Of a stretch of DNA of 64,000 nt, positions 26,557 through 36,544 are shown piece by piece. The notes beneath the pieces were generated by a model. The model ran no database searches. It was given only the letters and a program-made list of their open reading frames with translations, and was not told the DNA's origin. This DNA comes from an uncultured Lachnospiraceae bacterium. Its GTDB lineage: Bacteria; Bacillota; Clostridia; Lachnospirales; Lachnospiraceae. Positions within the stretch are counted from its first letter, which is position 1. Every line of letters begins with the position of its first letter. Location of the stretch: assembly GCA_934408585.1 (NCBI GenBank), contig CAKRVA010000002.1, forward strand, positions 1 through 64,000, read 5' to 3'. A program made the position numbers and the translations under genes.

Positions 26557-27722
26557 TATTTATCCTCTTTCACACATCGTTTAAGGTTTTCATAAAAGGT
26601 AATTCTACGTTTCATTAGCAAATCTGAACTATATTGTTTCACATTCGCTATGTTTTTTTTGCTCATGTTCTCTAATTCCTGCGGATTATTAATAAGATAG
26701 CAGATTTTTTCCGCAATTCCCTGTACATCGGTAGGTGCGAACAAATATTCCTTGTCCAATAATTCCGGCAATCCTCCCACATTACTTGCTATGCACGGAA
26801 GTCCTACCGCCATTGCTTCAATAATTGTTCGTGGAAGTCCTTCTGATTTAGACGGAAAAACCATCAAATCACATGTTTTTAAAAACTCAAGCATCTTTTC
26901 ATGGCCACTGATTCTTCCAATAAAATGTACAATATCTTCCGTTCCTTTTTCCCTGGCATATTCTTCGAATTCAGGAATTTTTGTTCCTTCTCCCACAAAA
27001 TATACCTGAGCAAAATACCCTTCCGCTTTTATACGTGATATTGCATCGATTAATGTAACATGTCCTTTTCCATCGCTTTCAATTGCATTGGACACGTGTA
27101 CAATTCTTAATGGTTCCTGCCCTGTATATCTCTTAGGAGCCGTCGCAATATCCTCTTCCTTTATTTCTGCACTTGAATAGGAACTCACAAATTGATGCTG
27201 TTCATCTGCAGGATATTCTTTTTGCAGCATCTCACGTGTAACATAGGATACTCCTGATGCACTTTTAATCATTCTTTTAAGGAAAAAAACATTTATTATT
27301 TTTTGAAGTTCTGACAATTCTTCCAATGTCTTTGGATTATTAACAATCTCCACTGCATACGGACGATTACGTTTTCGGAACATGTACATTAGAAAGCTTT
27401 CAATTTGCGCAATCCGAAAAATATAGCAATCACTTCTTTTGCCCTCTTCCCGCATAATTTTCGCAAGCCGCAGTATCTTCTTTGCCATTCCTCTAATTCC
27501 GCGATACCAGGGTAACTCAATAATGGTTACCCCTTTACCACTGACTTTTTGCATTTTCATCTCAGGCTTATATGCATCCGGTTTGACCTTTCCCATCAAC
27601 ATAACTTCATCAAATACTGCCAGATATCTTTTCAGGAAATCATAATTATATACTGTTGGAGAGTAGAAATTACCTGCTTTATCCTTGTATAAATGTACAC
27701 TTCCCGTAACCAAAACTTTCAT
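26556..27722 (-). CDS. GT4-family glycosyltransferase
   Basis: A 388-aa retaining GT4 glycosyltransferase. The C-terminal half is canonical: LRIVHVSNAIESDGKGH, YFVGEGTKIPEF, VHFIGRISG, and FPSKSEGLPRTIIEAMAVG with the ExxxxxxxE-type donor motif, then VGGLPELL. AGGAAG lies 6 bases before the ATG. It follows capE by 14 bases and may transfer an FucNAc-containing or other residue, but the sequence does not show which sugar. Confidence 0.82.
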   Translation of the reverse strand: MKVLVTGSVHLYKDKAGNFYSPTVYNYDFLKRYLAVFDEVMLMGKVKPDAYKPEMKMQKVSGKGVTIIELPWYRGIRGMAKKILRLAKIMREEGKRSDCYIFRIAQIESFLMYMFRKRNRPYAVEIVNNPKTLEELSELQKIINVFFLKRMIKSASGVSYVTREMLQKEYPADEQHQFVSSYSSAEIKEEDIATAPKRYTGQEPLRIVHVSNAIESDGKGHVTLIDAISRIKAEGYFAQVYFVGEGTKIPEFEEYAREKGTEDIVHFIGRISGHEKMLEFLKTCDLMVFPSKSEGLPRTIIEAMAVGLPCIASNVGGLPELLDKEYLFAPTDVQGIAEKICYLINNPQELENMSKKNIANVKQYSSDLLMKRRITFYENLKRCVKEDK

Positions 27723-27736
27723 TTTTTCTTCCTATT

Positions 27737-28741
27737 CTATAAAAGTTCATTTCTCACATAATCAGTTGTCAATAATTTTTCAACTGTTCCATCTACATCC
27801 AATAACGTTGTATTGTTACTTGTATATGCTTCATCACTTTCAGTTTGTACATTTCCCTGTACAAAATATTTATCATAATTCAAGTCACGCTCATCCGCAG
27901 CAATTCTAAAATAGTTACCCAGGTCCTCTGAACGTAATCTTTCTTCCTTGGTCATAAGCGTTTCATACAGCTTTTCTCCATGGCGCGTTCCGATAATATG
28001 TGTCGGTGTATCACCAAATAACTTTTTAACCGCATCCGCCAATGTCTGAATTGTAGATGCATCCGCTTTCTGAATAAAAAGATCCCCAGGATTTGCATGT
28101 TCAAACGCAAATGTTACAAGGTCAACGGCTTCATCCAAATTCATCAAAAATCTTGTCATGTTCGGATTTGTAATTGTAATTGGTTTTCCTGCCTTGATTT
28201 GGTCTATAAACAAAGGAATAACACTTCCCCTGCTACACATTACATTTCCATATCTTGTACAACATATTACAGTTCCTGTATCCTTTACTTCCCGAGCCTT
28301 TGCATGGATAACCTTTTCCATCATTGCCTTACTCATACCCATTGCATTGATTGGGTATGCTGCTTTATCGGTAGACAAGCAGACAATTTTTTTAACCCCG
28401 GCATTTATTGCTGCATTTAACACATTATTTGTGCCTTCAATATTCGTTCTGACAGCTTCCATTGGAAAAAATTCGCAGGAAGGAACCTGCTTCAGTGCAG
28501 CGGCATGAAATATATAATCAACTCCACGCATTACACTCGTTAAGCTATCTGGATTTCTTACATCACCAATATAAAATTTAAGTTTCTCACTATTATACAG
28601 TTTTCGCATATCGTCCTGTTTCTTTTCATCTCTGGAAAAAATACGTATTTCCTTGATATCAGAATCCAGGTACTTCTTTAACACCGCATTTCCAAAAGAT
28701 CCTGTTCCGCCAGTTATTAAAAGTGTTTTTCCCTTAAACAT
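27737..28741 (-). CDS. capE: UDP-GlcNAc 4,6-dehydratase/5-epimerase, CapE/FnlA type
   Basis: A 334-aa extended SDR that starts the UDP-N-acetyl-L-fucosamine pathway. GGTGSFG is at 11-17, FSRDEKKQDD at 35-44, STDKAAYP at 123-130, and the active-site region is MGMSK with Met134 where most SDRs have Tyr, and Lys138. Met in place of Tyr is the mark of CapE, and the C-terminal RHGEK and YVRNEL motifs agree with it. GAGAGG lies 8 bases before the ATG, which overlaps the end of the WbuB-like gene by 8 bp. capF and capG are separated from it by five genes. Confidence 0.9.
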   Translation of the reverse strand: MFKGKTLLITGGTGSFGNAVLKKYLDSDIKEIRIFSRDEKKQDDMRKLYNSEKLKFYIGDVRNPDSLTSVMRGVDYIFHAAALKQVPSCEFFPMEAVRTNIEGTNNVLNAAINAGVKKIVCLSTDKAAYPINAMGMSKAMMEKVIHAKAREVKDTGTVICCTRYGNVMCSRGSVIPLFIDQIKAGKPITITNPNMTRFLMNLDEAVDLVTFAFEHANPGDLFIQKADASTIQTLADAVKKLFGDTPTHIIGTRHGEKLYETLMTKEERLRSEDLGNYFRIAADERDLNYDKYFVQGNVQTESDEAYTSNNTTLLDVDGTVEKLLTTDYVRNELL

Positions 28742-29942
28742 TACTTAATCCTCTCATTTCTTCTTCTAATTGATTTATTAAATGTTCCCTGGAAAACATT
28801 TGTTTTCCATATAGGTATCCATTACTACTATACTCTTGTAATTGTTTCTTGTCCACATTGCTTATCCACTGTGCTTTTCTGATAAGTTCACTTGCAGATA
28901 TTTCGTCTGTAACAATCCCTGCCTTCGCTTCCAAAATTATTTTCTTTGCTTCTCCTTGTACACACCCCAAAACGGGCATTCCACAAGCCAAATAGGTTTG
29001 CAGCTTTGCCGGAACCGTCATTCTGAAAATTGGCGAGTCTTTTAATATCAGTAATGCCACATCTGCCTGATGAAGCAATTGTGGAATTTCACGTTCCTCT
29101 CTATTTCCATAAAAGAGAATTTTCTTGTCCAACCCCATTTTTTTTGTCTTGTTTTCAAGACTCTCCCTGTTTCGTCCATCGCCTACTAATATCCACCGCA
29201 CACAACTTTCCCGCATTTTACTCGCTGCTTCAATTACTAATTCAAGACCTTGTCCTTCTCCAAGGTTTCCTGTGAATATAATGTCAAAAAACTCTCTTTT
29301 ACCATGTACCTTATAACAGTCGGAGTCTACTGTAGAAAATTGCGGCCAATATTTCACTTTGTTTTGCTCTTTGTCTGTTTGCGGAAGCCTCCTTTGTATA
29401 CTTGGTATAAACTGGCGCGAAGCTGTCAGCAGAAGGTCGCAATTTAAATATATCTTATGGACCAGCCTCTCCAGCATATAAAGGATTGCTTTGTTTTTTA
29501 ATCCTGTAATTGCCACAACATTTTCCGGCCACAAATCCTGCACATTCATAATCACCGGAATGCCTGTCTTTTTCTTCAAACGAAGTGCCGGCATACAACA
29601 TGTTATTGGTGAGGTTTCAAACACATAAATTATATCCGGCTGGAATCCTTTTACCATTTTCACTCGGGCATTTCCAAACACCCAAAAAGACAAATAATTC
29701 AGAATCATGCCTATAGAAGAGTGTCCTCTTGGTATAATTGGAATTCTAATCACTTCCAGTTCATTCCAAACCTCTTTCTGTATCCCCCAAAGGGCATAGC
29801 CCGGATATATTTTCCCCTGAGGATAATTGGGTTTTCCCGTAAAAACTTTAACTTCATGTCCTCGCTTTTTTAATTCCAGAGCTAATTCATTTATGCGAAA
29901 CCTTTCCGGGAAGAAATACTGTGTTACAATAAGAATTTTCAT
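28734..29942 (-). CDS. WbuB-like GT4 glycosyltransferase, possible FucNAc transferase
   Basis: A 402-aa GT4 enzyme whose N-terminus (MKILIVTQYFFPERFRIN) and NVQDLWPENV motif match WbuB-type transferases. WbuB in E. coli O26 and similar clusters is associated with L-FucNAc transfer. The C-terminal domain has FTGNLGEGQGLELVIEAA, WILVGDGRNRE, YGNREEREIPQLL and PAKLQTYLACGMPVLG. The ATG at 29942 is preferred because AGGGA lies 8 bases upstream and the family motif begins at once; an in-frame ATG 13 codons earlier would overlap the previous gene. capE follows immediately, supporting the FucNAc guess. Confidence 0.8.
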   Translation of the reverse strand: MKILIVTQYFFPERFRINELALELKKRGHEVKVFTGKPNYPQGKIYPGYALWGIQKEVWNELEVIRIPIIPRGHSSIGMILNYLSFWVFGNARVKMVKGFQPDIIYVFETSPITCCMPALRLKKKTGIPVIMNVQDLWPENVVAITGLKNKAILYMLERLVHKIYLNCDLLLTASRQFIPSIQRRLPQTDKEQNKVKYWPQFSTVDSDCYKVHGKREFFDIIFTGNLGEGQGLELVIEAASKMRESCVRWILVGDGRNRESLENKTKKMGLDKKILFYGNREEREIPQLLHQADVALLILKDSPIFRMTVPAKLQTYLACGMPVLGCVQGEAKKIILEAKAGIVTDEISASELIRKAQWISNVDKKQLQEYSSNGYLYGKQMFSREHLINQLEEEMRGLSNV

Positions 29943-29952
29943 GTGAATTTCC

Positions 29953-32499
29953 CTAGCAAATAAGTACGCCCACCTTTCCAATTAATTCAAGACATACCTT
30001 TCCCTCTTCATTATATTTTACTTTATAAAATGAGCCATTTTCAACCGAATCCGGTTCTTCAAAGAGGCCCCGATAAGAATCAATAAAATAATCTTCCGAT
30101 TTCATAATGAAAACATATTGATATTCTCGAAGTTCATCCGCAAATTCATTCTCTGATACATACCGGATTTTTTCGTTTGGTATCATTTCCGGATGATTCT
30201 TAATATGTTCTTTATATATGGACTCAGAAGCACACATTCCATCATTTCCTCTGATTGAGACTCTCATCCATGGTGAAACAGTTCCCGCAAATACGTGCTT
30301 GTTATCACCTCTCCCATTATTTGTAATATAATAAACACGATCTCCTATTTTTGCTGTGCTTTGCGTCATTTTCTCTATATCATCAAAGGGATACATATAT
30401 TCACTGTTAAACCCGCGTCCTGTATTTTTGTTTATAATAAAATTTAATGGTGTACTAATTATAATTAAACAGCATATTACCAAAGCCAGCACTGCTTTTT
30501 TTATATAAAATGAACGTTTGAAATTTGTTGAGTGATTTATCGCATATACTTTTTCTAAATTCTGCAAAAGTAATACCAGTATAAACAATACCATTACAAT
30601 ACCATAAGACCCCATATATCTCTCATGCGAATCTACTACCGTTCCACTATAAACATTATAGAGCCGAATTCGGGATACTAAGATTATGGCACCATAGCCT
30701 ATCGCTCCAATTGTAAGCAATATCGATTTTTTCAGGATATCCGTTTTATACTTCTTACGCTTTAATCCCAACCAGACGAAAGCACTTACCATTTGTAATG
30801 TAACTACGACTCCCATATAGGAAGCATTATACCATCCCAGTTCCCACGTGTTCTCCGTCCACATATCCTTTAAAAAGGTTATCCATAGCTGTTTCTGCTG
30901 CGCATCCGGTTCTGCTTTTACAAGCTTGTTATATATTTTTGATGAAAATGTTTCTGTTGCCACAGTTTCCTGAATACTATCCACAGTTTCTGTTGTTGTC
31001 TCTGGCTGTGTTTCTTTTATATCTGAGGAACTGTTGCTTACCGTCTTCACTTCATCTATTGCTATCTCTTTTTTAGAATATCTGTCAAAAGATACAAAGG
31101 AAAGTATAATGGTGCCCAAAAACAATATAATCCAAATCCACTTTAAAAATTTTCTTTTCTCAAGGACATAATCCAAAACTAAAATTCCTACAAACAGCAG
31201 AGCGAAAAAAATTCCATACCGCTTTGTTAATGTCAAGGCTATCAGCCCCAACGTCAATCTGACCACGTTAAACCCTGTTATGCCTTCCTGCAACCAGCAT
31301 ACCATTAAATAAGCCATGATTGCCCCCAGCAGGCTATCTGCATACACGGTACAGAAGGAATCGTTAATAAACATGATTGGCACTAACACTGTTGCGAGTA
31401 CCAATGGGATTATATAAAAAGAATGCTTTTTTTCTGTTTTCCAGCAAACCGCCAATAAGGAAACCATTGTAATCTGATATCCCACATAAGTTATGGGTTC
31501 GCTAAACAGACCATTCCAATAGGTAAAAAAGTACTCCAGCAGCGTGGCAAATGGCGGATAATCCAATGCAGCAACCGTAGTGTACGGATGCTTTGACATG
31601 GAATTGAAATAAAACATATCTTTAATTGCTGTTCCCCAATGGATATATTCATCACATCTTGTATACCAAATTCCACGATTATAAATCAATAGTCCTGCAA
31701 AAATAACAGCAAGTATTATCATGGAGGGACAGTAAATCTGAGATAATCTCATTTTCTTTTTATTAAATTGATAAATAATACTCATAAACAGGAAAACTGC
31801 GATCAAAATTACTAAATAGATTCCCTGTTCCAAATGATTGTTCAATCCGAAAATATATAAAACTGTTCCGATGCTCAGGACTCCAAGCCCGACTGTTTCT
31901 TCAAATCTCTTATTCCAAAGCAGCATATAGAAAACGCCAAAACTATATAGCACAAAAAGCATCAGTGCCAACCAGAACAGCACCGTATACTTTACAAATG
32001 CAATTTTTATTGTGATTCCTGTATTAATATCCTTATTGCCGATTTCTCCCCCTGCATAGTTTTCACTTCCATACAGATAAATTCCATTTCCCTCCTGTAC
32101 GTCACCATACTTTAGCTGGAACATATACTGTGAAGTTATGTCTAATGACAGATGGTTAAAGTCTAAGATCAGTTCTCCCTGCTCCCCCTCATTACATTCC
32201 ACATAAACATCCTGAGAAATCAAAGTCTGTCCTGTCTTATTATTAATAAATGAAACATTTATGTCCCCTTTTATCTGCTCCTTTGCAAGAAAAGGAATCG
32301 TAATATTCTCTATCCACTTTACATTAGGTGACCATGTCTGGCTTGCGGTTCCTGCACCGACATCAAACCATACCGTTGTATCATCCGGTGCCACAACTGT
32401 ATCCAGGGAATGCCATCTCTTAACAAAGCATACTACCATTCCAATGATAATTATAATAAAAAAAATATTCTTTTTCAGAAGATTCTTCCACTGCCTCAT
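29953..32499 (-). CDS. Large polytopic membrane protein, possible GT-C transferase
   Basis: An 848-aa integral membrane protein with about 14-15 hydrophobic segments. Helix 1 (12-26) is followed by a beta-rich extracytoplasmic domain of about 140 residues, then a helix bundle. Around residue 280 the loop after a helix carries TRCDEYIHWG, an Asp-Glu pair where GT-C enzymes that use polyprenyl-phosphate sugars place their catalytic acid, followed by LDYPPFATLLEYFF. A second soluble loop (Ser/Thr/Glu-rich) precedes the last helices, and the C-terminal 130 residues look extracytoplasmic. AAGGAG precedes the ATG, which overlaps wzx by 4 bp. It could instead be a polymerase; the name is tentative. 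Confidence 0.6.
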   Translation of the reverse strand: MRQWKNLLKKNIFFIIIIIGMVVCFVKRWHSLDTVVAPDDTTVWFDVGAGTASQTWSPNVKWIENITIPFLAKEQIKGDINVSFINNKTGQTLISQDVYVECNEGEQGELILDFNHLSLDITSQYMFQLKYGDVQEGNGIYLYGSENYAGGEIGNKDINTGITIKIAFVKYTVLFWLALMLFVLYSFGVFYMLLWNKRFEETVGLGVLSIGTVLYIFGLNNHLEQGIYLVILIAVFLFMSIIYQFNKKKMRLSQIYCPSMIILAVIFAGLLIYNRGIWYTRCDEYIHWGTAIKDMFYFNSMSKHPYTTVAALDYPPFATLLEYFFTYWNGLFSEPITYVGYQITMVSLLAVCWKTEKKHSFYIIPLVLATVLVPIMFINDSFCTVYADSLLGAIMAYLMVCWLQEGITGFNVVRLTLGLIALTLTKRYGIFFALLFVGILVLDYVLEKRKFLKWIWIILFLGTIILSFVSFDRYSKKEIAIDEVKTVSNSSSDIKETQPETTTETVDSIQETVATETFSSKIYNKLVKAEPDAQQKQLWITFLKDMWTENTWELGWYNASYMGVVVTLQMVSAFVWLGLKRKKYKTDILKKSILLTIGAIGYGAIILVSRIRLYNVYSGTVVDSHERYMGSYGIVMVLFILVLLLQNLEKVYAINHSTNFKRSFYIKKAVLALVICCLIIISTPLNFIINKNTGRGFNSEYMYPFDDIEKMTQSTAKIGDRVYYITNNGRGDNKHVFAGTVSPWMRVSIRGNDGMCASESIYKEHIKNHPEMIPNEKIRYVSENEFADELREYQYVFIMKSEDYFIDSYRGLFEEPDSVENGSFYKVKYNEEGKVCLELIGKVGVLIC

Positions 32500-33938
32500 C
32501 GGTGTCTCCTTCTCGTCAATTTATCAACTAACTCCCATATCAGTTCATCATGTAATGCATACAGTATTCCGACGTATGCAAATGCACATATTACTATCTC
32601 TAAAATAAGTTTAATCCAAAATGACATCTCTAAATGCTTTATCCCCCAAATAATAGGAACAAATGCCATACTGGACATAATAACCTTTAAAAGGTGCTTA
32701 CCTGATGTTTTCAATCTGATATAATGATGTGCCCGCAAAACAAGAATTGAGCAGACAAGACACTCTGTAATCAAAGTTGCAAGAGCAGCTCCTGAGCACT
32801 TCAACCAATAAATAAGAAAATAGTTTAAAATCACATTAGCAATTGTTCCTATAGAAGTTGCCATCAACATATTTTTTTCCTGATTTATTACTAATAAAGC
32901 CCCCGAGCCATAAAGATTTCCCAAAGTTGCCGGGATAATGGAAAACAATAGCAGTGCCATGCTTGCTGCTGCCGCTAAGTACTCTTCTCCTCCTAATACA
33001 AGAATTATCTCTGTGCGCAATAAGTATCCCCCTATAGCTATGGGTATGGTAAGTAAAACGATTATTTGAAAAGCTTCATTAAACGTTTCGAAATACTCTT
33101 TACGGTTCTGACAGTACTGCCCACATAACCGAACTGCATAAACGGTAACCATCGAATTTATCAATGCCTTGATAATATTATATAATTTGGCAGCAACTGT
33201 ATAATATCCCACCTGTTCATCCCCACAAAGGATTCCCAGCATACTTGTATCCAGATTAACATATATTGCAGTAGCAAGTGTGGTAGAAAAAATCAGCATG
33301 ATGGATGGCAAATGTCTTATCATCTCTTTTGACCACACCATCCTGAACTTTATCTTTCTTCTTACATATATATGATTTGATATTGCCACTCCTGCCATCG
33401 AAAACAGTTGAACCAGTACATACATATATACATCTGTTGGCTTTCGTACAAGCAAAAACAACAATACTAATGATAGTACCTGTAAAATAAAGCTCCGCAC
33501 AGTAACATACGTATACTCTTCATATATATTAAGAACCCATTCCATACTTAATGCATTAAATGTAATCTGAAGGGAATACATCATTATTAATATTCGATAT
33601 CCTCTTAGTCCATTACATAATAGCATTGTGACAAAAAGGCAAACATATGCAACTGCAGACGCCAAAATACTGAGTGTCCATATCTCACTAGCAAAACACT
33701 CAAGTTTTTCTTTATTGTCACATTTTTTTGCACCCTCACGAATAGAATATGTCACGATTCCCAAAGATCCCAGCAAGATAAAATAACTGGCTATTGAGTT
33801 TGAAAAATTAGCCTTTCCAATTCCTTCCGGTCCCAAAGTTCTTGTTATATATGGAAATGTTATTAAAGGAAATATTAATGAAAGAACTGTTTTTATCCCA
33901 TTTAGAAGAACATTCAGGCTCATTGGCTTTCTTTTCAT
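32496..33938 (-). CDS. wzx: Wzx-type oligosaccharide flippase
   Basis: A 480-aa MOP-superfamily flippase with about 12-14 hydrophobic helices that should move the lipid-linked repeat unit across the membrane. The N-terminus (NVLLNGIKTVLSLIFPLITFPYITRTLGPEGIG) is typical of Wzx/RfbX: an Asn-rich start, a PLITFPYI helix and the LGPEGIG loop. AGGGAG lies 9 bases before the ATG. It stands between a GT2 gene and the large membrane protein gene. A second, only distantly similar flippase is at 48420-49946. Confidence 0.88.
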   Translation of the reverse strand: MKRKPMSLNVLLNGIKTVLSLIFPLITFPYITRTLGPEGIGKANFSNSIASYFILLGSLGIVTYSIREGAKKCDNKEKLECFASEIWTLSILASAVAYVCLFVTMLLCNGLRGYRILIMMYSLQITFNALSMEWVLNIYEEYTYVTVRSFILQVLSLVLLFLLVRKPTDVYMYVLVQLFSMAGVAISNHIYVRRKIKFRMVWSKEMIRHLPSIMLIFSTTLATAIYVNLDTSMLGILCGDEQVGYYTVAAKLYNIIKALINSMVTVYAVRLCGQYCQNRKEYFETFNEAFQIIVLLTIPIAIGGYLLRTEIILVLGGEEYLAAAASMALLLFSIIPATLGNLYGSGALLVINQEKNMLMATSIGTIANVILNYFLIYWLKCSGAALATLITECLVCSILVLRAHHYIRLKTSGKHLLKVIMSSMAFVPIIWGIKHLEMSFWIKLILEIVICAFAYVGILYALHDELIWELVDKLTRRRHR

Positions 33939-33957
33939 TTGGATTACTCCCTGTCTT

Positions 33958-34674
33958 CTACTTTATAATCATAGCAATTCTCGTCTTCAGCATTTGGAGA
34001 TAATACTTTTTTCTACTAATCAAATGATATTCATGTAATAACTTCATGGTGTCACGATATGCCTTTACCGTATTAGACGCCCCGCCATTAGAAAAGTTTG
34101 TAATAATATCATATGTCTTAAAATATCTTATTTTTTTCTCATTTCGTATTCGAAGCATAAACTCATAATCTGCAGAATAAGGATATTTTAAAGAATATAC
34201 TCCAAATGTATCATACAGTTTTTTTGTTATGAAACACGATGGATGGGTTATCATATCTTGTTCTATAAATTCATGGTTTTTAATATAAACCATTGTTTCT
34301 TTACCATTTTCTACTGCTCTTACGGAACCATAAATAATAGAAAATTCATATCCTGTATAAAGACTTTTTATTTTATCAAGAGCTGTCGGCTCATAATAAT
34401 CATCACTATTTACAATTCCAATCAGCTCTCCCGATGCCATTCGTATTCCTTTATTCATTGCATCATAGATGCCACAATCCGGTTCCGAAACCAATTTCAG
34501 TCTGCCTTCAAACAATGGTTCATATGCATGCACAATCTCTAATGTCTTATCCTTAGAAGCACCATCTACAATAATATATTCATAATCCTGGCATGTTTGG
34601 TTTAAAACACTTTGTATCGTTCGTTCTATTGTTTTCTCACTGTTAAAGCAAACTGTAATAATTGAAAAAAGCAC
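33958..34674 (-). CDS. GT2-family glycosyltransferase
   Basis: A 238-aa GT-A glycosyltransferase. SIITVCFNSEKTIERTIQSVLNQ opens the nucleotide-binding fold, IIVDGASKDKT and EPDCGIYDAMNKGI follow, and NSDDYY is the DxD-type metal site. This short form is common in colanic-acid and capsule clusters. The start codon is GTG at 34674, with AAGGA 8 bases upstream overlapping the stop of the previous gene; there is no ATG nearby. Donor unknown. Confidence 0.85.
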   Translation of the reverse strand: MLFSIITVCFNSEKTIERTIQSVLNQTCQDYEYIIVDGASKDKTLEIVHAYEPLFEGRLKLVSEPDCGIYDAMNKGIRMASGELIGIVNSDDYYEPTALDKIKSLYTGYEFSIIYGSVRAVENGKETMVYIKNHEFIEQDMITHPSCFITKKLYDTFGVYSLKYPYSADYEFMLRIRNEKKIRYFKTYDIITNFSNGGASNTVKAYRDTMKLLHEYHLISRKKYYLQMLKTRIAMIIK

Positions 34675-34678
34675 CTTT

Positions 34679-36520
34679 TTATTCCTTTACCTTATAGTAA
34701 TTCATCTTACTCAAAAAATCTTTGACTTTACATTTCCATTCCGTATAATCATATGTGATTCCATTAGATCCAGAAATTCCTCGAATTCTTGGATATTGGG
34801 GGAAATTATAAATCTTAATTTTGTTTTCTTTTATAATCCGGGTATAAATATGTTCCAAATAAACTCCATCATTATCCATCACTTTTTCATACTGCTTCAA
34901 AAAATAAGTTTCAAACAGTTTCTTTGGCATTGCATATATTCTCGTATCATAAATATCCCGTCTTGTGCTATTAGGAATATTAAAATATGTTCTTGTTTTT
35001 CTCAATTTAGAAACTATCCGTGAAATATTGTCTATTTGAAGTCTACCTGTTATTTTAACAAAATATGTTTCATCCTTCAACAATTCACTATGTTGAAAGA
35101 CATATTCCATAATCTCTCCTTCTCCATATCCCTTCCCGTGAATACACGCATTTTCTGTATTTCCCTGAAAACAAAGAATTTCCATCTCCACCTGATGCTC
35201 ATTAGCAGTAGATTCCAAAGCCAAAAATGCTTCACCTTGATAATTACTGTTATCTGCAAAAACAATTTTCGAAAAAGCCTCTGTCTCAATTAATGCTTTC
35301 AATCCGTTTACATATTGATCCAGTCGCTGCTTCTCATTTTGTATCACAAGTTGTCCCATTTGGGCTGAAGGACAAATGGTTCCGGTAATAATCCCAACCG
35401 CAGCCCCTCGCTGCACCTGTACGGAAGAAATGACCATTCCTGCAAACAGCATGGGAAACCAGCTCATTTGTGTTGATTCCATACTATTAACGGCAACCCC
35501 ACTTCCCAAAAACAGTATTGCCATAATTACTGCAAGATAAAAGGTTTTACGGTCTTCTACCTTAACTACATAATACATCACGCTAATAATTGCCAATACT
35601 GTGAACAGCAATCCGCAATATCCTATTGCATAAAATATTTTAATATACAGGCTCTGAATTATGAGGTGTGCACCTATATCTGTTCCAAAAAAGTGTTGAA
35701 ACCACGTACCATCCGCACACTCTTGCAGAATTTCTCCCCATTTTGCATATCGGCTATACATATTTCCCAAATCAAAAAAGCTGCTTTCAAACAAACCAGC
35801 AATATTGTTTTTCTCAAAAATGCCGATTACCGGTGCATACAGAAGAAGTACTGCCACCAACAGGCCGGTTATCATAATGGTCAATAGCAAACCGGAAATT
35901 TTTTTATTACGTACTATTAGTTCCAATATATAAATTCCAATTACTGCATAAACAGCCAGCATAAGCGCCATCTGAATGCCCGCATCTGAGTAAAAGACCA
36001 TGTATGGGCAAATTATGAATATGGTAAAAAGCTTTAATATGGAATTCCTGGCATACATGGAAATAAAAACCATTGCCAAGATAACAGCAAATGCCATATC
36101 TGTATCATTAAAATAAAAATCTCCTCCGGCATCCTTTACCAGCCAGAGTTTCCATCCAAAATTCCAAATTCGTTTTCCAAGATTCAAATAGATAATTCCA
36201 TAAGAGGCAAATACAAGTGCACTATAGCACTCCTTGATTCTGTCATAATAAATTCTTCCGACGAAATAAAGAAGAAATGCCGAAAGGACTTTAAAATATG
36301 TTTGATATCCTCCGTCTGAGCGAAGCCATGAAAATGTAACTGTGGCAGCCAAAATCAACATAATGCTATCCGTCACACTAAAATGTCTTTTCATATTTGG
36401 ACGCACTAATGCAATCTGATATCCCAGTAAAAGGACTACCAATATTACCATACCATAATCTAAAAAATGATATGGATACAGCATATCTACAAACTGTTTA
36501 ATAAACAAAAAAAATGACAT
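34679..36520 (-). CDS. Wzy-like polymerase fused to a cytoplasmic transferase-like domain
   Basis: A 613-aa two-part protein. Residues 1 to about 370 hold some ten hydrophobic helices with a large periplasmic-type loop (about 240-290), in the style of O-antigen polymerases. Residues 375-613 are soluble and open with a strand/loop (GTICPSAQM), then KIVFADNSNYQG, GKGYGEGEIM and YFVKITGRLQ. I recognise the latter as a recurrent stand-alone type in capsule loci, probably a glycosyltransferase with the NTR-like role, but cannot name a family. AAGAGG precedes the ATG by 7 bases and no frameshift is visible, so the fusion appears real. Confidence 0.65.
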   Translation of the reverse strand: MSFFLFIKQFVDMLYPYHFLDYGMVILVVLLLGYQIALVRPNMKRHFSVTDSIMLILAATVTFSWLRSDGGYQTYFKVLSAFLLYFVGRIYYDRIKECYSALVFASYGIIYLNLGKRIWNFGWKLWLVKDAGGDFYFNDTDMAFAVILAMVFISMYARNSILKLFTIFIICPYMVFYSDAGIQMALMLAVYAVIGIYILELIVRNKKISGLLLTIMITGLLVAVLLLYAPVIGIFEKNNIAGLFESSFFDLGNMYSRYAKWGEILQECADGTWFQHFFGTDIGAHLIIQSLYIKIFYAIGYCGLLFTVLAIISVMYYVVKVEDRKTFYLAVIMAILFLGSGVAVNSMESTQMSWFPMLFAGMVISSVQVQRGAAVGIITGTICPSAQMGQLVIQNEKQRLDQYVNGLKALIETEAFSKIVFADNSNYQGEAFLALESTANEHQVEMEILCFQGNTENACIHGKGYGEGEIMEYVFQHSELLKDETYFVKITGRLQIDNISRIVSKLRKTRTYFNIPNSTRRDIYDTRIYAMPKKLFETYFLKQYEKVMDNDGVYLEHIYTRIIKENKIKIYNFPQYPRIRGISGSNGITYDYTEWKCKVKDFLSKMNYYKVKE

Positions 36521-36544
36521 ACCGAAACCTCTTTACAGTTATGT

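Noticed and set aside
27737..28741. PseB of the pseudaminic acid pathway
   Set aside because: Met134 in place of the catalytic Tyr and the presence of capF and capG favour CapE; no PseH, PseG or PseI-type genes were found.
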